Shown one piece after another: positions 16,599 to 26,204 of a stretch of 64,000 bases of DNA (the stretch's first letter is position 1; every line of letters starts with the position of its first letter). The DNA is from Chryseobacterium mulctrae (GTDB lineage: Bacteria > Bacteroidota > Bacteroidia > Flavobacteriales > Weeksellaceae). The notes below the pieces were generated by a model that did not search any database, had not been told where the DNA came from, and saw only the letters and a program-made list of their open reading frames with translations. The stretch is taken from NCBI RefSeq assembly GCF_006175945.1, contig NZ_VAJL01000001.1, forward strand, positions 3,729,001 through 3,793,000. The letters run 5' to 3'. The position numbers and the translations under genes were made by a program.

Positions 16599-17415
16599 AA
16601 TAACAACTTATGTATTCAATATTAACCTAACTATATAGCTTAATACTTAAAATTAAACTCTGCAAAGATATAAACTAAATTTCAATAAAGAATATAAATT
16701 AATCATAAATTGCTATGATTGAGTTAATTGTGGTGTTTGGTTGCTGTTTGTTGAATTATTGATAAATTTAAAGCGTAATTGTTATTAATAAATTTCTTTT
16801 TAGAGAAAAAACATTTGGTGAAGAAAAGAAGATGCTCTGAATATCCTTTTGAATGTAATACTGAAACTGATAAAATTGTTTCAAACTTTATATTTTTAGT
16901 TTCAAAAGGTTCAGCGCAAATATACAGGCTAAGTTTTGCATCCTTATGATTGAATAATACTTAATAACTGACTATTATGATCATTTGGTCTGCTTATCTA
17001 AAGACAATAGCATCTTTAATAATATTAGCGGTTAGGCAGAGACTAAATAATGGCATAACCTTGTTAAGAAAGAAAGTCTGAATTAAGACCTAAAGATATA
17101 TTGCTCTACCAGTAAATCTGAATTATCCGAGCTGCAAAGATATTATGAGTCTAGTATTTAGAAGTCAATAAGTTACTTATAGTTGATAAACTAAGACGTT
17201 AATAAAAAAAAATATTATCGCCAAACTCTATTCATCTTAGAGATTAAAAGCTAAATATTATAAACTGTTTTAAATTCTAAAGTATTCAAATGTTAATGTT
17301 AGATTTCTATTATTGGTAACAAATTTTCAGAGTGGTCTTGATTTTGCAAAAAGAAGTAGTTACTGAAGATACAATAGTTCTCTTTTTAAATTATAGCAAA
17401 CCAAAAGACCATTTT
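16599..17415. other. Long non-coding gap with several minus-strand promoter-like boxes
   Basis: About 800 bp between the divergent paralogue operon and the GMC oxidoreductase. Three minus-strand -7 elements are visible: TATCTTTG (16669-16662), TATATTTG at about 16917-16924 and TATCTTTG (17142-17135). No open frame of convincing length or composition is present. It could contain decayed sequence or an extra short transcript. Confidence 0.45.
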
Positions 17416-18996
17416 ATGAACCGTAAAGAATTTCTCAGACATTCACTTTTAGGAATGGGAGCCTTGTATTTCACAAGCTTTTCATCAGTTTTGTTTGCAA
17501 AAAATAATGAAGCTAAAGTAGAGACAGAAAACTTAGAAATTGATAATGTTATTATTGGTTCCGGTTACGGTGGAGCAGTTGCTGCGCTGCGTTTAGCTGA
17601 AAAAGGGCATGAGGTAACGATTTTGGAAATGGGTCTTAATTGGGAAAAATCTGGTGAAAAGTTTTCCCCAATGATTAGTCCCGGAAAATCTGCAGCTTGG
17701 TTAAGAACTAAAACGATTGCCCCATTTTTTAATATTTTTAACACCAAAAAATATACAGGAACGCTTGATCGATGGGATTTTAGCAATATCAAAATCTGGA
17801 TGGGGAGAGGAGTTGGAGGCGGTTCTCTTGTCAACGGAGGAATGGCTGTCTTGCCCAAGAAAGATTATTTCAGAGAAATATTTCCAGAACTGAGTACTGA
17901 AGATTTTTATGAAAAATATTTTCCACTGGCTGAAAAAGAGCTTGAGGTGAATTCTGCTGACGAAAACTTTCTCGAAAACTGCAGTTTCTATAAATTCAAT
18001 AAAGTGGGGGAGCAAGAAGCTCATAAAGCAGGATTTAAAACCGTGCGTGTTCCCAATGTTTATGATTTTAAATACATGGAAGCTGAATACGAAAATAAAG
18101 TTCCTCGTTCGGCTCTTGCAGGTGAAGTAATTTATGGAAACAACTACGGTAAAAAGTCTTTAGACAAAACCTACCTTAAAAAAGCCCAAGAAACAGGCAA
18201 AGTACATATTCATGATTTACATAAAGTAGAAAGTATTACAAAAGGTTTAGATAATACTTATATTTTAGAAGTTATCCAGACAAATACTCTCGGTGAGACG
18301 GTTGCAAAAAAGAATATCGTTTGCAAAAAACTGTTTTTATGCGCTGGTACAATGGGAACTTTAGAGTTGCTTTTAAAATCATCAAACGATAATAAAATAA
18401 CACTAAATTCTGAAGTAGGACAAAACTGGGGCAACAACGGAAACTTCATGACCGGCAGAAATTTTGTCAAAACATTTTCCGGTGGAACTGGAGTAAATCA
18501 TTCTACGATTCCTGTTGGAGGAATTGATAATTGGAATGATAAAGAACATCCGTTTTTTACAGAAATTGCTCCGCTTCCGATGGGGATGGATGTGGCTACC
18601 TCACTTTATTTAATGATTAGTCCGGTGCCCGAAAAAGGTGCTGTGTTTTTTGATCCGGTTTCTAGAAAAATCGATTTAAAATGGTCTGCAGATAACGTAG
18701 CTCTTGCCAGAAAAAATGCAGAATATTTTATTAAAAAAATGAATAAAGCAAACGGAGGAACAAGAGCGCACTTGCTTTTTAATAACGGATTCGGAGCCGA
18801 TATTTGTTACCATCCATTGGGCGGTGCTGCATTGGGAAAAGCAACAGATATGAAAGGCAGACTTAAAGGATCTGAAAATCTTTATATCATTGATGGATCA
18901 TTAATTCCCGGAACGATTGGTGTTAATCCTTTTTTAACGATTACGGCATTGGCAGAATATTGTATTGAGCATATTATTTCTGAAGATTTTTCATAA
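17416..18996 (+). CDS. GMC oxidoreductase, cholesterol-oxidase-like
   Basis: FAD-dependent oxidoreductase of 526 aa. I start it at ATG 17416, giving an export signal (MNRKEFLRHSLLGMGALYF), rather than at a TTG 84 bp upstream. The dinucleotide-binding motif IIGSGYGGAVAALRLAEKG follows directly, then MGRGVGGGSLVNGG. The C-terminal part has the active-site His466 in CYHPLGGAALGKATD and Asn504 in GVNPFLTITALAE, both as in class I cholesterol oxidases. The substrate may be a sterol or another alcohol; the genome context does not tell. Export signal is degenerate Tat-like (RK instead of RR). It converges on the beta-lactamase-like gene. Confidence 0.85.
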   Translation: MNRKEFLRHSLLGMGALYFTSFSSVLFAKNNEAKVETENLEIDNVIIGSGYGGAVAALRLAEKGHEVTILEMGLNWEKSGEKFSPMISPGKSAAWLRTKTIAPFFNIFNTKKYTGTLDRWDFSNIKIWMGRGVGGGSLVNGGMAVLPKKDYFREIFPELSTEDFYEKYFPLAEKELEVNSADENFLENCSFYKFNKVGEQEAHKAGFKTVRVPNVYDFKYMEAEYENKVPRSALAGEVIYGNNYGKKSLDKTYLKKAQETGKVHIHDLHKVESITKGLDNTYILEVIQTNTLGETVAKKNIVCKKLFLCAGTMGTLELLLKSSNDNKITLNSEVGQNWGNNGNFMTGRNFVKTFSGGTGVNHSTIPVGGIDNWNDKEHPFFTEIAPLPMGMDVATSLYLMISPVPEKGAVFFDPVSRKIDLKWSADNVALARKNAEYFIKKMNKANGGTRAHLLFNNGFGADICYHPLGGAALGKATDMKGRLKGSENLYIIDGSLIPGTIGVNPFLTITALAEYCIEHIISEDFS

Positions 18997-19037
18997 GGTT
19001 TAATTATCGTTTCGATATTTAGAAAATATTTATAACT

Positions 19038-19073
19038 AAAACGGATGTTTATTATTGTAAACATCCGTTTTCC
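19038..19073. terminator. Bidirectional terminator
   Basis: Stem AAAACGGATGTTTA / TAAACATCCGTTTT with a 6-nt loop, between the convergent GMC oxidoreductase and serine-hydrolase genes. A-run on one side and T-run on the other serve both strands. Confidence 0.85.
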
Positions 19074-19088
19074 TATTTCTATTAAAGG

Positions 19089-20546
19089 TTATTTTGCTTT
19101 AGCAGCCATTGAAACTGTGGCTGTCAAATCATCTCTTCGTAGGGTAACAAAACTTGCTTTTCCATCTTTAAAATCGAATTTTAAAAGGTTAGGATAATCT
19201 GTCATTTTAAACAATCCATTTTTCAAATAAACCAACTCGCTATCATTTTTTCCTTTAAAATGTTCTAAAATCTCAGATTCTATGTAAAGACGGTTATTTT
19301 TTTCTACAATTTTAGTTTCCATTCCTTGTCCGTAAAGAAAATCATCATAGGTTCCAATGAGTTGTTTCTTTAGATTTGCAGGTATTTCCTGAGTTTTTTC
19401 ATTATGGAAATTTCCGTTCCAGTTCATTAGTGAAAGAATTTTTCTTTGTGTTGCTCCCATCACAGGAAAACGATTTGGTTTTTCGCCATTGGCAAGAAAT
19501 GCAAAACCATTCCCGTCTTTCATTGTTCCCATCACGGTTCCTCCAACTCCGGTATTTGAACCATTGCAGGTAAACCAATCATAATTATTGTATCCAAAAG
19601 ATTTTTGCCATCCGTAGCTCCATCCACCAACGGCATTTTTTAAAGCCGTTACTGCCGTTACTTTTTTGGCTACATTGTTAGAAATTACTTTGTTGTTTTT
19701 ATTGCGCAAAGCATTTTGCATTTCGATAGCTATTTTAACTAAATCAGTTGGGGTAGACCATAATCCTGATGCTCCAACTTGTGGCGTAATTGGCAAACCT
19801 GTTTTTATCACTTTTCCGTCTTTGTCGTGAACTGATGCAATATTCGTTAGAAATCCTTTTTCATTAGGTTGAATCATGGTTGTATTTTTTAATCCAAGTG
19901 GAGAAAAGATGTATTCTTTTGCAAGCTCAGCAATCGGTTTATTGAAAGTATCTTCCAATGCCATTTGAATGATTGTATAGCCACCACCACTGTATTGCCA
20001 ATCGGTTCCAGGCTCAAAGGTGAATTCAATTTCTTTATCATATCTCGGTATTTTTCCCAAAAGACTTTCTTCCAGTGTAGGGATTTTTTCACCCTCATAA
20101 TGGTCTTCGAAACCGCTTTGAGTAGTTCCTGCAGTATGATTTAGAAACTGTTTCCAAGTCGGAGCTTTGTTTTCCGTGAATTTACTTTTTGGCAAGTGCC
20201 ATCTTTTTAAAGATTTGTCAATCGGTTCATTTAGATTAATCAAACCTTTTTCTTCCAAAATAAAACAAAGAAGCGCAGTGATTGGTTTGGAAATAGAAGC
20301 CGTAGAAAATGCCGTATTTTCATTAATTTTTTCGGGAGAATTTGCTGACTTTTGACCAAATTGTTTGGTGTAAACAATCTTATAATTTTCAAAAACAACT
20401 ACGCTAAATCCCGGAAGTTTATATTTTCCTAACTGTTCTTCAATTTTCAAACTGTCGGTAAGAAAACTGTAGTCTTTTTTCTGAGCGAAAACCTGAAAGC
20501 TTGCAAAGAATAATAGGAAAAAGCTGATGTAAGAAATTGTTTTCAT
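19089..20546 (-). CDS. Serine beta-lactamase-fold hydrolase (class C/PBP4-like), copy 1
   Basis: 485-aa exported penicillin-binding-protein/class C fold hydrolase. It has a signal peptide (to about residue 22, FAQ), the SxxK nucleophile motif SISK (84-87) in FSTASISKPITALL, and a second motif YSGGGYTI in place of the usual YxN. The C-terminal 110 residues form an extra strand-rich domain that follows a MGATQRKIL helix. Such proteins are mostly peptidases or esterases rather than antibiotic-resistance enzymes. Its ATG and 5' leader are nearly identical to those of the next gene upstream, pointing to a duplicated expression signal. Confidence 0.88.
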   Translation of the reverse strand: MKTISYISFFLLFFASFQVFAQKKDYSFLTDSLKIEEQLGKYKLPGFSVVVFENYKIVYTKQFGQKSANSPEKINENTAFSTASISKPITALLCFILEEKGLINLNEPIDKSLKRWHLPKSKFTENKAPTWKQFLNHTAGTTQSGFEDHYEGEKIPTLEESLLGKIPRYDKEIEFTFEPGTDWQYSGGGYTIIQMALEDTFNKPIAELAKEYIFSPLGLKNTTMIQPNEKGFLTNIASVHDKDGKVIKTGLPITPQVGASGLWSTPTDLVKIAIEMQNALRNKNNKVISNNVAKKVTAVTALKNAVGGWSYGWQKSFGYNNYDWFTCNGSNTGVGGTVMGTMKDGNGFAFLANGEKPNRFPVMGATQRKILSLMNWNGNFHNEKTQEIPANLKKQLIGTYDDFLYGQGMETKIVEKNNRLYIESEILEHFKGKNDSELVYLKNGLFKMTDYPNLLKFDFKDGKASFVTLRRDDLTATVSMAAKAK

Positions 20547-20570
20547 TGTATCGTTATTTAAGGTTTAGAT
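20543..20570 (-). repeat. Shared 5' leader of the two serine hydrolases, copy 1
   Basis: About 27 bp around the start of 19089-20546, including ATG and the upstream word CCTTAAATAACGATACA, identical to the leader of the second hydrolase at 21632-21658. Confidence 0.85.
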
Positions 20571-20576
20571 TAAAAT

Positions 20577-21635
20577 TTATTTTAAGATATTTTCGTAGAT
20601 GACGTTCAACAGATTCTGTCTCATTTTCGAATCTCTTTTATTTAAAAGGATGATAATTCCCCAGTTTTTGGCTCTATTGTAACAGATAATCGATGATTGT
20701 CCCATAGAATCTCCGGATTTTAGATAAATAGTGTCTCCGTCTTTTGTATTGATGTTGAATCCCAATCCCATTTCTCGTTTAGCATCTTTATAATAAACTT
20801 TTTCTGCAATTAATGCCGCATCTGATATTGGGTTTCCACTGTTTAAAAGTACTTTCATAAATTTAACCATATCAGAAGTATTAGACTTTACCAATCCTGC
20901 CGGTGCAGTAACATTCCATAAGAAAAACTCTTGAGCTCCGCCATCGGGATTATAGCCTGTTGTGATATTTTTCACCTTGAAATCTTTTGTTAAAGTTTGG
21001 TTCATTTTTGCAGGCTTCAATATTTTTTCGCGGATAAGCTCGTCATAACTTTTGCCATATACTTTCTCTAAAATCTGTCCAAGTAGCGTAAAATTGACGG
21101 TAGAATATCGAAAACTTCCATAGTCAATAAGGTCTGTGCAGTTATTGATCATCGTTGCTAATGATTGTTCTGTTACGCTGCTTACCGGTTGTTGCGAATT
21201 GACTTCTATTAATTTTTGAAAATCGATGTCAGGTAATCCTGATTGATGTGATGCCAAATCTGAAATTTTAATTTTATTCTGAAGGTTTTTCTGTAGAACA
21301 TATTGTTTTGGCAGATAGCTATCGATGTAATCATCCAGTTTCAGTTTCTTTTCAACAGCGGCTTGTGCAATCATATTTCCAGTTAATGATTTAGTAATAG
21401 AAGCAATTTCGAAAATCGTATTTTTATCAATATTCGTTGTGCTTTCTTTACTCAGTTTGCCGTACGATGTGTAGAATTCTTTGTTGTTGCTAATGAAGCC
21501 AACGCTAATACCAACGTCAGGATTTTTTTGATAATTGTCTTTAATAATTGAATCTATTTTTTTTGTGAAATCCTGTCCGAAAGTAAAGTTGCAGATTAAT
21601 AATGCTACAGCTAAGAAGGTGAATGATGTTTTCAT
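20577..21635 (-). CDS. Serine beta-lactamase-fold hydrolase, copy 2
   Basis: 352 aa from ATG 21635; an upstream GTG/ATG extension of 13 codons would run through the conserved leader and is rejected. Signal peptide to about residue 20 (FTFG-Q). Catalytic SxxK is SITK (79-82) in FEIASITKSLTG, the second motif is YSTVNFTLLG, and a third motif KSG is seen in IYLKSGDSMGQ. It lacks the long C-terminal domain of the neighbour. An AraC-type membrane regulator lies immediately upstream on the same strand and may control the pair (inference). Confidence 0.87.
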   Translation of the reverse strand: MKTSFTFLAVALLICNFTFGQDFTKKIDSIIKDNYQKNPDVGISVGFISNNKEFYTSYGKLSKESTTNIDKNTIFEIASITKSLTGNMIAQAAVEKKLKLDDYIDSYLPKQYVLQKNLQNKIKISDLASHQSGLPDIDFQKLIEVNSQQPVSSVTEQSLATMINNCTDLIDYGSFRYSTVNFTLLGQILEKVYGKSYDELIREKILKPAKMNQTLTKDFKVKNITTGYNPDGGAQEFFLWNVTAPAGLVKSNTSDMVKFMKVLLNSGNPISDAALIAEKVYYKDAKREMGLGFNINTKDGDTIYLKSGDSMGQSSIICYNRAKNWGIIILLNKRDSKMRQNLLNVIYENILK

Positions 21636-21658
21636 TGTATCGTTATTTAAGGTTTGAT
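21632..21658 (-). repeat. Shared 5' leader of the two serine hydrolases, copy 2
   Basis: Second copy of the leader at the start of 20577-21635. Coding sequences have diverged greatly, so conservation of the non-coding leader suggests a common regulatory or translation signal, or recent gene conversion. Confidence 0.85.
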
Positions 21659-21788
21659 AAATATTTCGATACAAAGATGTGGAAGTGCAGAATCTTATAC
21701 GACCGAATAAAAGTATTCGGCCTTATTTCGATGAAAAAATTGGTATGAGTAATAAATTAGAAAGTACGAGTAATTACAAACAGTTGTT

Positions 21789-22907
21789 TTACAATGCTTT
21801 ACGATAAGCGGTTGGAGTGTTTCCGGTTTGTTTTTTAAAAGCTGTATTGAAAGAAGATTTCGAATTAAAACCAACTTCATACAAAATTTCAAGAATGGTA
21901 ACCTTCGATTTTGATGAATCTTTCAGAATTTCCATGGCATTTTCAATTCGGTACGTATTGACGAAATCATAAAAATGCTGCCCCAATTGATTATTAATTA
22001 AAACGGATAATTCGCGAACAGGAACATTGATTTCTTTTGAAATATCCTGGATCTTTAAGTCCGGATTAAGAAAAGGTTTTTCATCAGTCATGTATTTTTT
22101 AAGCTTCAATAAATCTTCATTTAATGTTTTCGGCTCTATTGTTTTTTCTTCCAAAGGAAAATCGGAAACAAGCTTCATTTTTGAATCAATATTTCTGAAA
22201 AGCCCCGGATTATTGAGTGCTTTATACAAATACCAGCAAGTGATGAAAGGTTGCAGCAAGAGAATTCCTATCTTGATCCAATCCGAAATGTAAGGATAAT
22301 CAGAAAATTTGAAAATATTTTTGAAAATAACAATCAGATAAAGAGCCGTCAAAACGCTGGTAAGTTGAAACAGCCATTGGTAAGAATTAAGATTTTCGCC
22401 CGAATTATTTTCCAGATAAAGTTTTTTTGCTCTTCTCAACAATAGAAAAATTGCCGTAAAATATATCAGAACCTGAAGATGAAACAGCCAATGAGTCAAC
22501 TGCAATTCTATCATATTTTGGCGATTGATGATAAAATTGAGCTTCGAAGCAACATCTACACTATAAAATCGGGGAATAAGAGCAATATTTGAAACTAAAA
22601 ATGGCAGTAAATGAATCAGATATTTTGGTTTCAGCTTAAAATCTGAATAACAAACCGATAAAATATAAAGGTAAAAAGTTGGAATCTGCAAAAAAGCCAA
22701 GGTTGTTCTCAATATTCCCAAATTTGAAGGACCGTCTGAAATTAGGCTAATAAATGGTTCGCTAATATCGATAGCGGAAATGATTAGAAAAAAAGCAAAT
22801 AGACGATTGCTGGTTTTGTGCTTTGTTTTAACAGCGAGCATAAAAAACGCCAAAAAAAATGAAATGAACAGCGAGATGCCCGTTACAATATTTAAGAAAT
22901 TATCCAT
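21789..22907 (-). CDS. AraC-family regulator with N-terminal membrane domain
   Basis: 372 aa. Residues about 1-235 form six to seven hydrophobic helices, and the C-terminal 100 residues form an AraC/XylS double HTH (ISKEINVPVRELSVLINNQL ... ILYEVGFNSKSSFNTAFKKQ ... GNTPTAYRK). This membrane-anchored AraC architecture is common in Flavobacteriia. It is encoded just upstream of, and on the same strand as, the two serine hydrolases, separated by about 150 bp. It may sense an extracellular or membrane signal and control them (inference). Confidence 0.88.
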   Translation of the reverse strand: MDNFLNIVTGISLFISFFLAFFMLAVKTKHKTSNRLFAFFLIISAIDISEPFISLISDGPSNLGILRTTLAFLQIPTFYLYILSVCYSDFKLKPKYLIHLLPFLVSNIALIPRFYSVDVASKLNFIINRQNMIELQLTHWLFHLQVLIYFTAIFLLLRRAKKLYLENNSGENLNSYQWLFQLTSVLTALYLIVIFKNIFKFSDYPYISDWIKIGILLLQPFITCWYLYKALNNPGLFRNIDSKMKLVSDFPLEEKTIEPKTLNEDLLKLKKYMTDEKPFLNPDLKIQDISKEINVPVRELSVLINNQLGQHFYDFVNTYRIENAMEILKDSSKSKVTILEILYEVGFNSKSSFNTAFKKQTGNTPTAYRKAL

Positions 22908-23237
22908 TCACCAGATTTCTTTTAGATTATAGTTTTTTGTGCTGTAAATATAAATGAATTGCCAATAGATACCACACTCATATTTCCAAAATTTTATGAA
23001 TAATAAAACCTGAGTCTAAATGGTATGAATTATTTGTTTTTTTAATACTTAATAATTTAAACCGCAAAAGAAACAAAAGATGATAGACTGTTTTTAGACA
23101 ATCAAAAGTTTACAAAATAGATGTTAATCATGCTTAGTTTTGCAAGCTTTTGAATTTCTATTTTTTCCAATCATTTCTTTTGATGCTTTTGCGGTAAATA
23201 AAAATATTTTAAAATGAATAAGCTTCTTTTTTCAAAG
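22908..23237. other. Intergenic region with inverted dispersed repeat
   Basis: 330 bp between the AraC-type gene start and the tenA stop. It contains two inverted copies of a dispersed word, ACCGCAAAAGAAACAAAAGA (23061-23080) and TCTTTTGATGCTTTTGCGGT (23176-23195). No coding frame. Confidence 0.6.
23061..23195. repeat. Inverted pair of the GCAAAAG dispersed repeat
   Basis: Arms of 20 bp match as inverted repeats with three mismatches around about 95 bp. Related single copies lie at 26317-26340, 55202-55221 and 60032-60055, so this is a genome-wide repeat family. Confidence 0.6.
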
Positions 23238-23888
23238 TTAAATCCAGGTTGTATTGTCATAAGCTGCTTCCCAGAAATAATATTCCATTCGGGATGAGGT
23301 CAAAAATGCTTCTGTCATTTTTTCTCTAATCGCAGGAGTTGTAGAAGCGGCTACCTCATCGCAGATATTAATTGCCTGTTGTACGGCTTCTGCAAATTCT
23401 TCACCGCCATACGTTTCAATCCATTTTTGGTAAGGATTATTTTCAGATTTTATGGTATTGTAAATATGATCACCTACTTTTTTATAGATCCAAAAACAAG
23501 GCAATACTGCCGCCATCGCTATTTCTACGGAATCTAGTGCAGCGGTACTTTTAAGAAAGTGCACATAATGATGACAGACTGGCTGCATTGTACCTTTATC
23601 TTTTAAGCCAAAATCTTTAAAATACGATTCATGAAGTGCATTTTCGACGATAATTGCCGTTTCTGCATATTTCAGATATTGCAAGGTATTACTGATGTCA
23701 TGCGCTCTTGCTGCAATCAGCGCCAATGCTCTTCCGAAATGCTCAAGGTATAAAGAATCCTGAGCCATGTAAAACTGAAATTTTTCTTTGGGAAGACTTC
23801 CGTCTGCCAATTGAGAAACAAAAGGCATGGTAAGAATAGCTTGATACCGCTCTTCAGTTTGTTTCCAGGTTAATTTAGACCAATTCAT
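23238..23888 (-). CDS. tenA: Aminopyrimidine aminohydrolase / thiaminase II (TenA)
   Basis: 216 aa. TenA hydrolyses 4-amino-5-aminomethyl-2-methylpyrimidine from degraded thiamine to salvage HMP. Recognised by YMAQDSLYLEHFGRALALIA, the catalytic cysteine in AVLPCFWIYKKVG, and the C-terminal SSRMEYYFWEAAY. It is last in the thiM-thiE-thiD-tenA operon; its start overlaps the thiD stop by 14 bp. Confidence 0.95.
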   Translation of the reverse strand: MNWSKLTWKQTEERYQAILTMPFVSQLADGSLPKEKFQFYMAQDSLYLEHFGRALALIAARAHDISNTLQYLKYAETAIIVENALHESYFKDFGLKDKGTMQPVCHHYVHFLKSTAALDSVEIAMAAVLPCFWIYKKVGDHIYNTIKSENNPYQKWIETYGGEEFAEAVQQAINICDEVAASTTPAIREKMTEAFLTSSRMEYYFWEAAYDNTTWI

Positions 23889-24708
23889 TTTTAATTATTT
23901 TATGAGGATTAAAAAAGTGATTAAGGGGACCATTTCCTTTTCCGACAACAACATCTTTTCCGTTTTTAATGGCTTCAAAAACATATTGTTGTGCCAATTC
24001 AACCGAATGATACAAATTTTCGCCTCGTGCAATATAAGCCGCAATTGCCGAAGAAAGTGTACAGCCGGAACCGTGAGTATTATTCGTAGCAAATTTTATA
24101 GTTTCAAAACTAGATTGTTTACCGTTTTCTTCAAACAATAATGAAGTAACAGTAGGCAATTCCTGATGTCCGCCTTTAAGAAGAATATTTTTACAGCCTG
24201 ATCTTAAGATCTTTTCACCTGCAATTTTCATATCTTCTAACGTTTTTACTTCCATTTTTGCCAATATCGAAGCTTCATCCATATTCGGTGTGATAATTTC
24301 TGCGATAGGAAATAATTGTTCAACGATAGTTTGAATGGTTTCTTCTTCAATCAAACGATGTCCGCTTGTGGCAACCATAACGGGATCAAATACAATGGGG
24401 ATTTTTGGATATTTACTTAAAGTTTTTACAATAGTTTCAACTAATTGAGAAGTGTGAACCATCCCGATTTTAATGGCATCAGGAAAAATATCGTCGAGTA
24501 CAGCTTCTATCTGCTCTGCTACAGCTTCCATCGGAATAGGATATATTTTTCTTACGCCCATTGTGTTTTGAACAGGAAGTGCAGTAAGTACCGATGTTGC
24601 ATAACATCCCAAAGCTGAAAATGTTTTGATATCAGCCTGTATTCCTGCGCCGCCACTGCCGTCAAAACCTGCGATCGTAAGAACGGTAGGATAAGTATAT
24701 TTTTTCAT
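23875..24708 (-). CDS. thiD: Hydroxymethylpyrimidine/phosphomethylpyrimidine kinase (ThiD)
   Basis: 277-aa ribokinase-fold kinase that phosphorylates HMP and HMP-P for thiamine synthesis. Evidence: LTIAGFDGSGGAGIQADIKT at the N-terminus, GCYATSVLTALPVQNT, and the anion-hole region NTHGSGCTLSSAIAAYIARG. It overlaps thiE by 4 bp at its start and tenA by 14 bp at its end, consistent with one tightly coupled operon. Confidence 0.96.
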   Translation of the reverse strand: MKKYTYPTVLTIAGFDGSGGAGIQADIKTFSALGCYATSVLTALPVQNTMGVRKIYPIPMEAVAEQIEAVLDDIFPDAIKIGMVHTSQLVETIVKTLSKYPKIPIVFDPVMVATSGHRLIEEETIQTIVEQLFPIAEIITPNMDEASILAKMEVKTLEDMKIAGEKILRSGCKNILLKGGHQELPTVTSLLFEENGKQSSFETIKFATNNTHGSGCTLSSAIAAYIARGENLYHSVELAQQYVFEAIKNGKDVVVGKGNGPLNHFFNPHKIIKNELV

Positions 24709-25343
24709 TTTACTATTTCATTTTTAATTTCGTATGCTGCTTTTTCAGGATTTTGGGCACTGCAAATCGCAGATACAACAGCTAATGCATCTGCTCCAGC
24801 TTTTATAATGGAGGTTGCGTTTGAAGAATTGATATTTCCGATGGCAACGAGCGGTTTGTCTGTAAGAGATCTTATTTTTAATAAACCTTCGAATCCCCAT
24901 TCTGTCACTGTGTCTTTTTTGGTGTCGGTGCTAAATATGGGACTGATTCCCAGGTAATCTGACAATTCTGTGTTTACATTTTCAAGTTGGCTCAAATATT
25001 CAATAGAATATCCAATCATTTTATCTTTAAAGAACACTTCATTTCTGAGACTTGCCGGAGATTTATCATTATTCCCGACATGAATTCCTGCTGAATCAAT
25101 TTTTTCAGCAAGCTCAAAATGATCATTAATAATAAGCGGAATATTGTATTTAACGGTAATCTCTTTTAATGCAAATGCTTTCCGAAGAAAATCTTCTGTT
25201 GAGGTATTTTTTTCACGCAATTGAATAATATCAACGCCTCCTAAAATCGATTTTTCTGCAACTTCAAGAAAATCTTTCCCTAAACAATCTTTCTCTGAAA
25301 TCACCAAATACAGCTGATAAGGAAATGATGGTTTTAAGATCAT
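24705..25343 (-). CDS. thiE: Thiamine phosphate synthase (ThiE)
   Basis: 212-aa TIM-barrel enzyme joining HMP-PP and thiazole phosphate to thiamine phosphate. Signature parts are GGVDIIQLREKN, IPLIINDHFELA, IGYSIEYLSQL and the C-terminal VAIGNINSSNATSIIKAGAD. Overlaps thiM and thiD by 4 bp each. Confidence 0.95.
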   Translation of the reverse strand: MILKPSFPYQLYLVISEKDCLGKDFLEVAEKSILGGVDIIQLREKNTSTEDFLRKAFALKEITVKYNIPLIINDHFELAEKIDSAGIHVGNNDKSPASLRNEVFFKDKMIGYSIEYLSQLENVNTELSDYLGISPIFSTDTKKDTVTEWGFEGLLKIRSLTDKPLVAIGNINSSNATSIIKAGADALAVVSAICSAQNPEKAAYEIKNEIVK

Positions 25344-26137
25344 TGTTTTACTATTTTTAAATGATTATAAAACTCATCTTCTGTAATATTGTATAGTTTA
25401 TCAATGATATTGAGTTGTAAACTTCCCGGACCTGCACTTTGTTTAGATGAGATTTCTCCTGCGATGCCCAATAAACTCATTGCTGCAATAATAGCTTCTG
25501 TTTTGTTATCTATAACTCCGATAAAAGAACCAATTAATGCAGTTTCTGTACAACCTAATCCGGTAACTTTGGTCATCATCGGATGACCATTTTTTAAATG
25601 AATTTCTTGATTTTCACTAATAATGATATCAGTTTCTCCTGAAATACAGACTATTGATTTGTGGTTTTGAACCAATATTTTGGCAGCTTCTACAGCTTCG
25701 TTACTTTTTGCTGTACTGTCGACTCCTTTTGTAATGGTTTTACTGGCTTTTGAAAGAGCAATAATTTCAGAAGCATTTCCTCTGATAACGGTAGGATTTA
25801 AAGAAAGAATCTTGCTTAAAACAGAATCACGGTAAGATGTTGCTCCGGCTCCAACAGGATCTAATATCCAGGGTTTATTTAATTCATTGGCTTTTTTTGC
25901 AGCCAAAAGCATTGATTCTTCCCAATATTCATCGATTGTACCAATATTGACAACCAGTGAGTGCGAAATATTTACCATTTCTTCCACTTCAGATTTTGCA
26001 TGAGCCATTATAGGTGATGCGCCAATTGCTAAAACCGCATTAGCAGTGCTGTTCATTACCACATAATTGGTGATACTGTGAACAAGGGGAGAAGTGTTAC
26101 GTACTTGAAGGATATTTTTCCAAAGATTATTTTCCAT
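25340..26137 (-). CDS. thiM: Hydroxyethylthiazole kinase (ThiM)
   Basis: 265 aa from ATG 26137 (an in-frame upstream ATG at 26182 would leave little room after the riboswitch and adds non-conserved residues). ThiM phosphorylates salvaged thiazole alcohol. Recognised by SPLVHSITNYVVMNSTANAV, WILDPVGAGATSYR, and TGLGCTETALIGSF. First gene of the operon and directly under the TPP riboswitch. The set thiM-thiE-thiD-tenA without thiC or thiG here indicates a salvage unit. Confidence 0.95.
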   Translation of the reverse strand: MENNLWKNILQVRNTSPLVHSITNYVVMNSTANAVLAIGASPIMAHAKSEVEEMVNISHSLVVNIGTIDEYWEESMLLAAKKANELNKPWILDPVGAGATSYRDSVLSKILSLNPTVIRGNASEIIALSKASKTITKGVDSTAKSNEAVEAAKILVQNHKSIVCISGETDIIISENQEIHLKNGHPMMTKVTGLGCTETALIGSFIGVIDNKTEAIIAAMSLLGIAGEISSKQSAGPGSLQLNIIDKLYNITEDEFYNHLKIVKQ

Positions 26138-26204
26138 TCTAATATTTTTATCAATAAAAGCTTTAGGATAAATCCGGAACAACAGTCATCATTTTAGAAG
26201 ATGA

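Noticed and set aside
19089..21635. Class C beta-lactamase resistance genes
   Set aside because: SxxK motifs are present but the second motif is not a clean YxN and domain layout fits peptidase/esterase relatives; antibiotic resistance is not supported.
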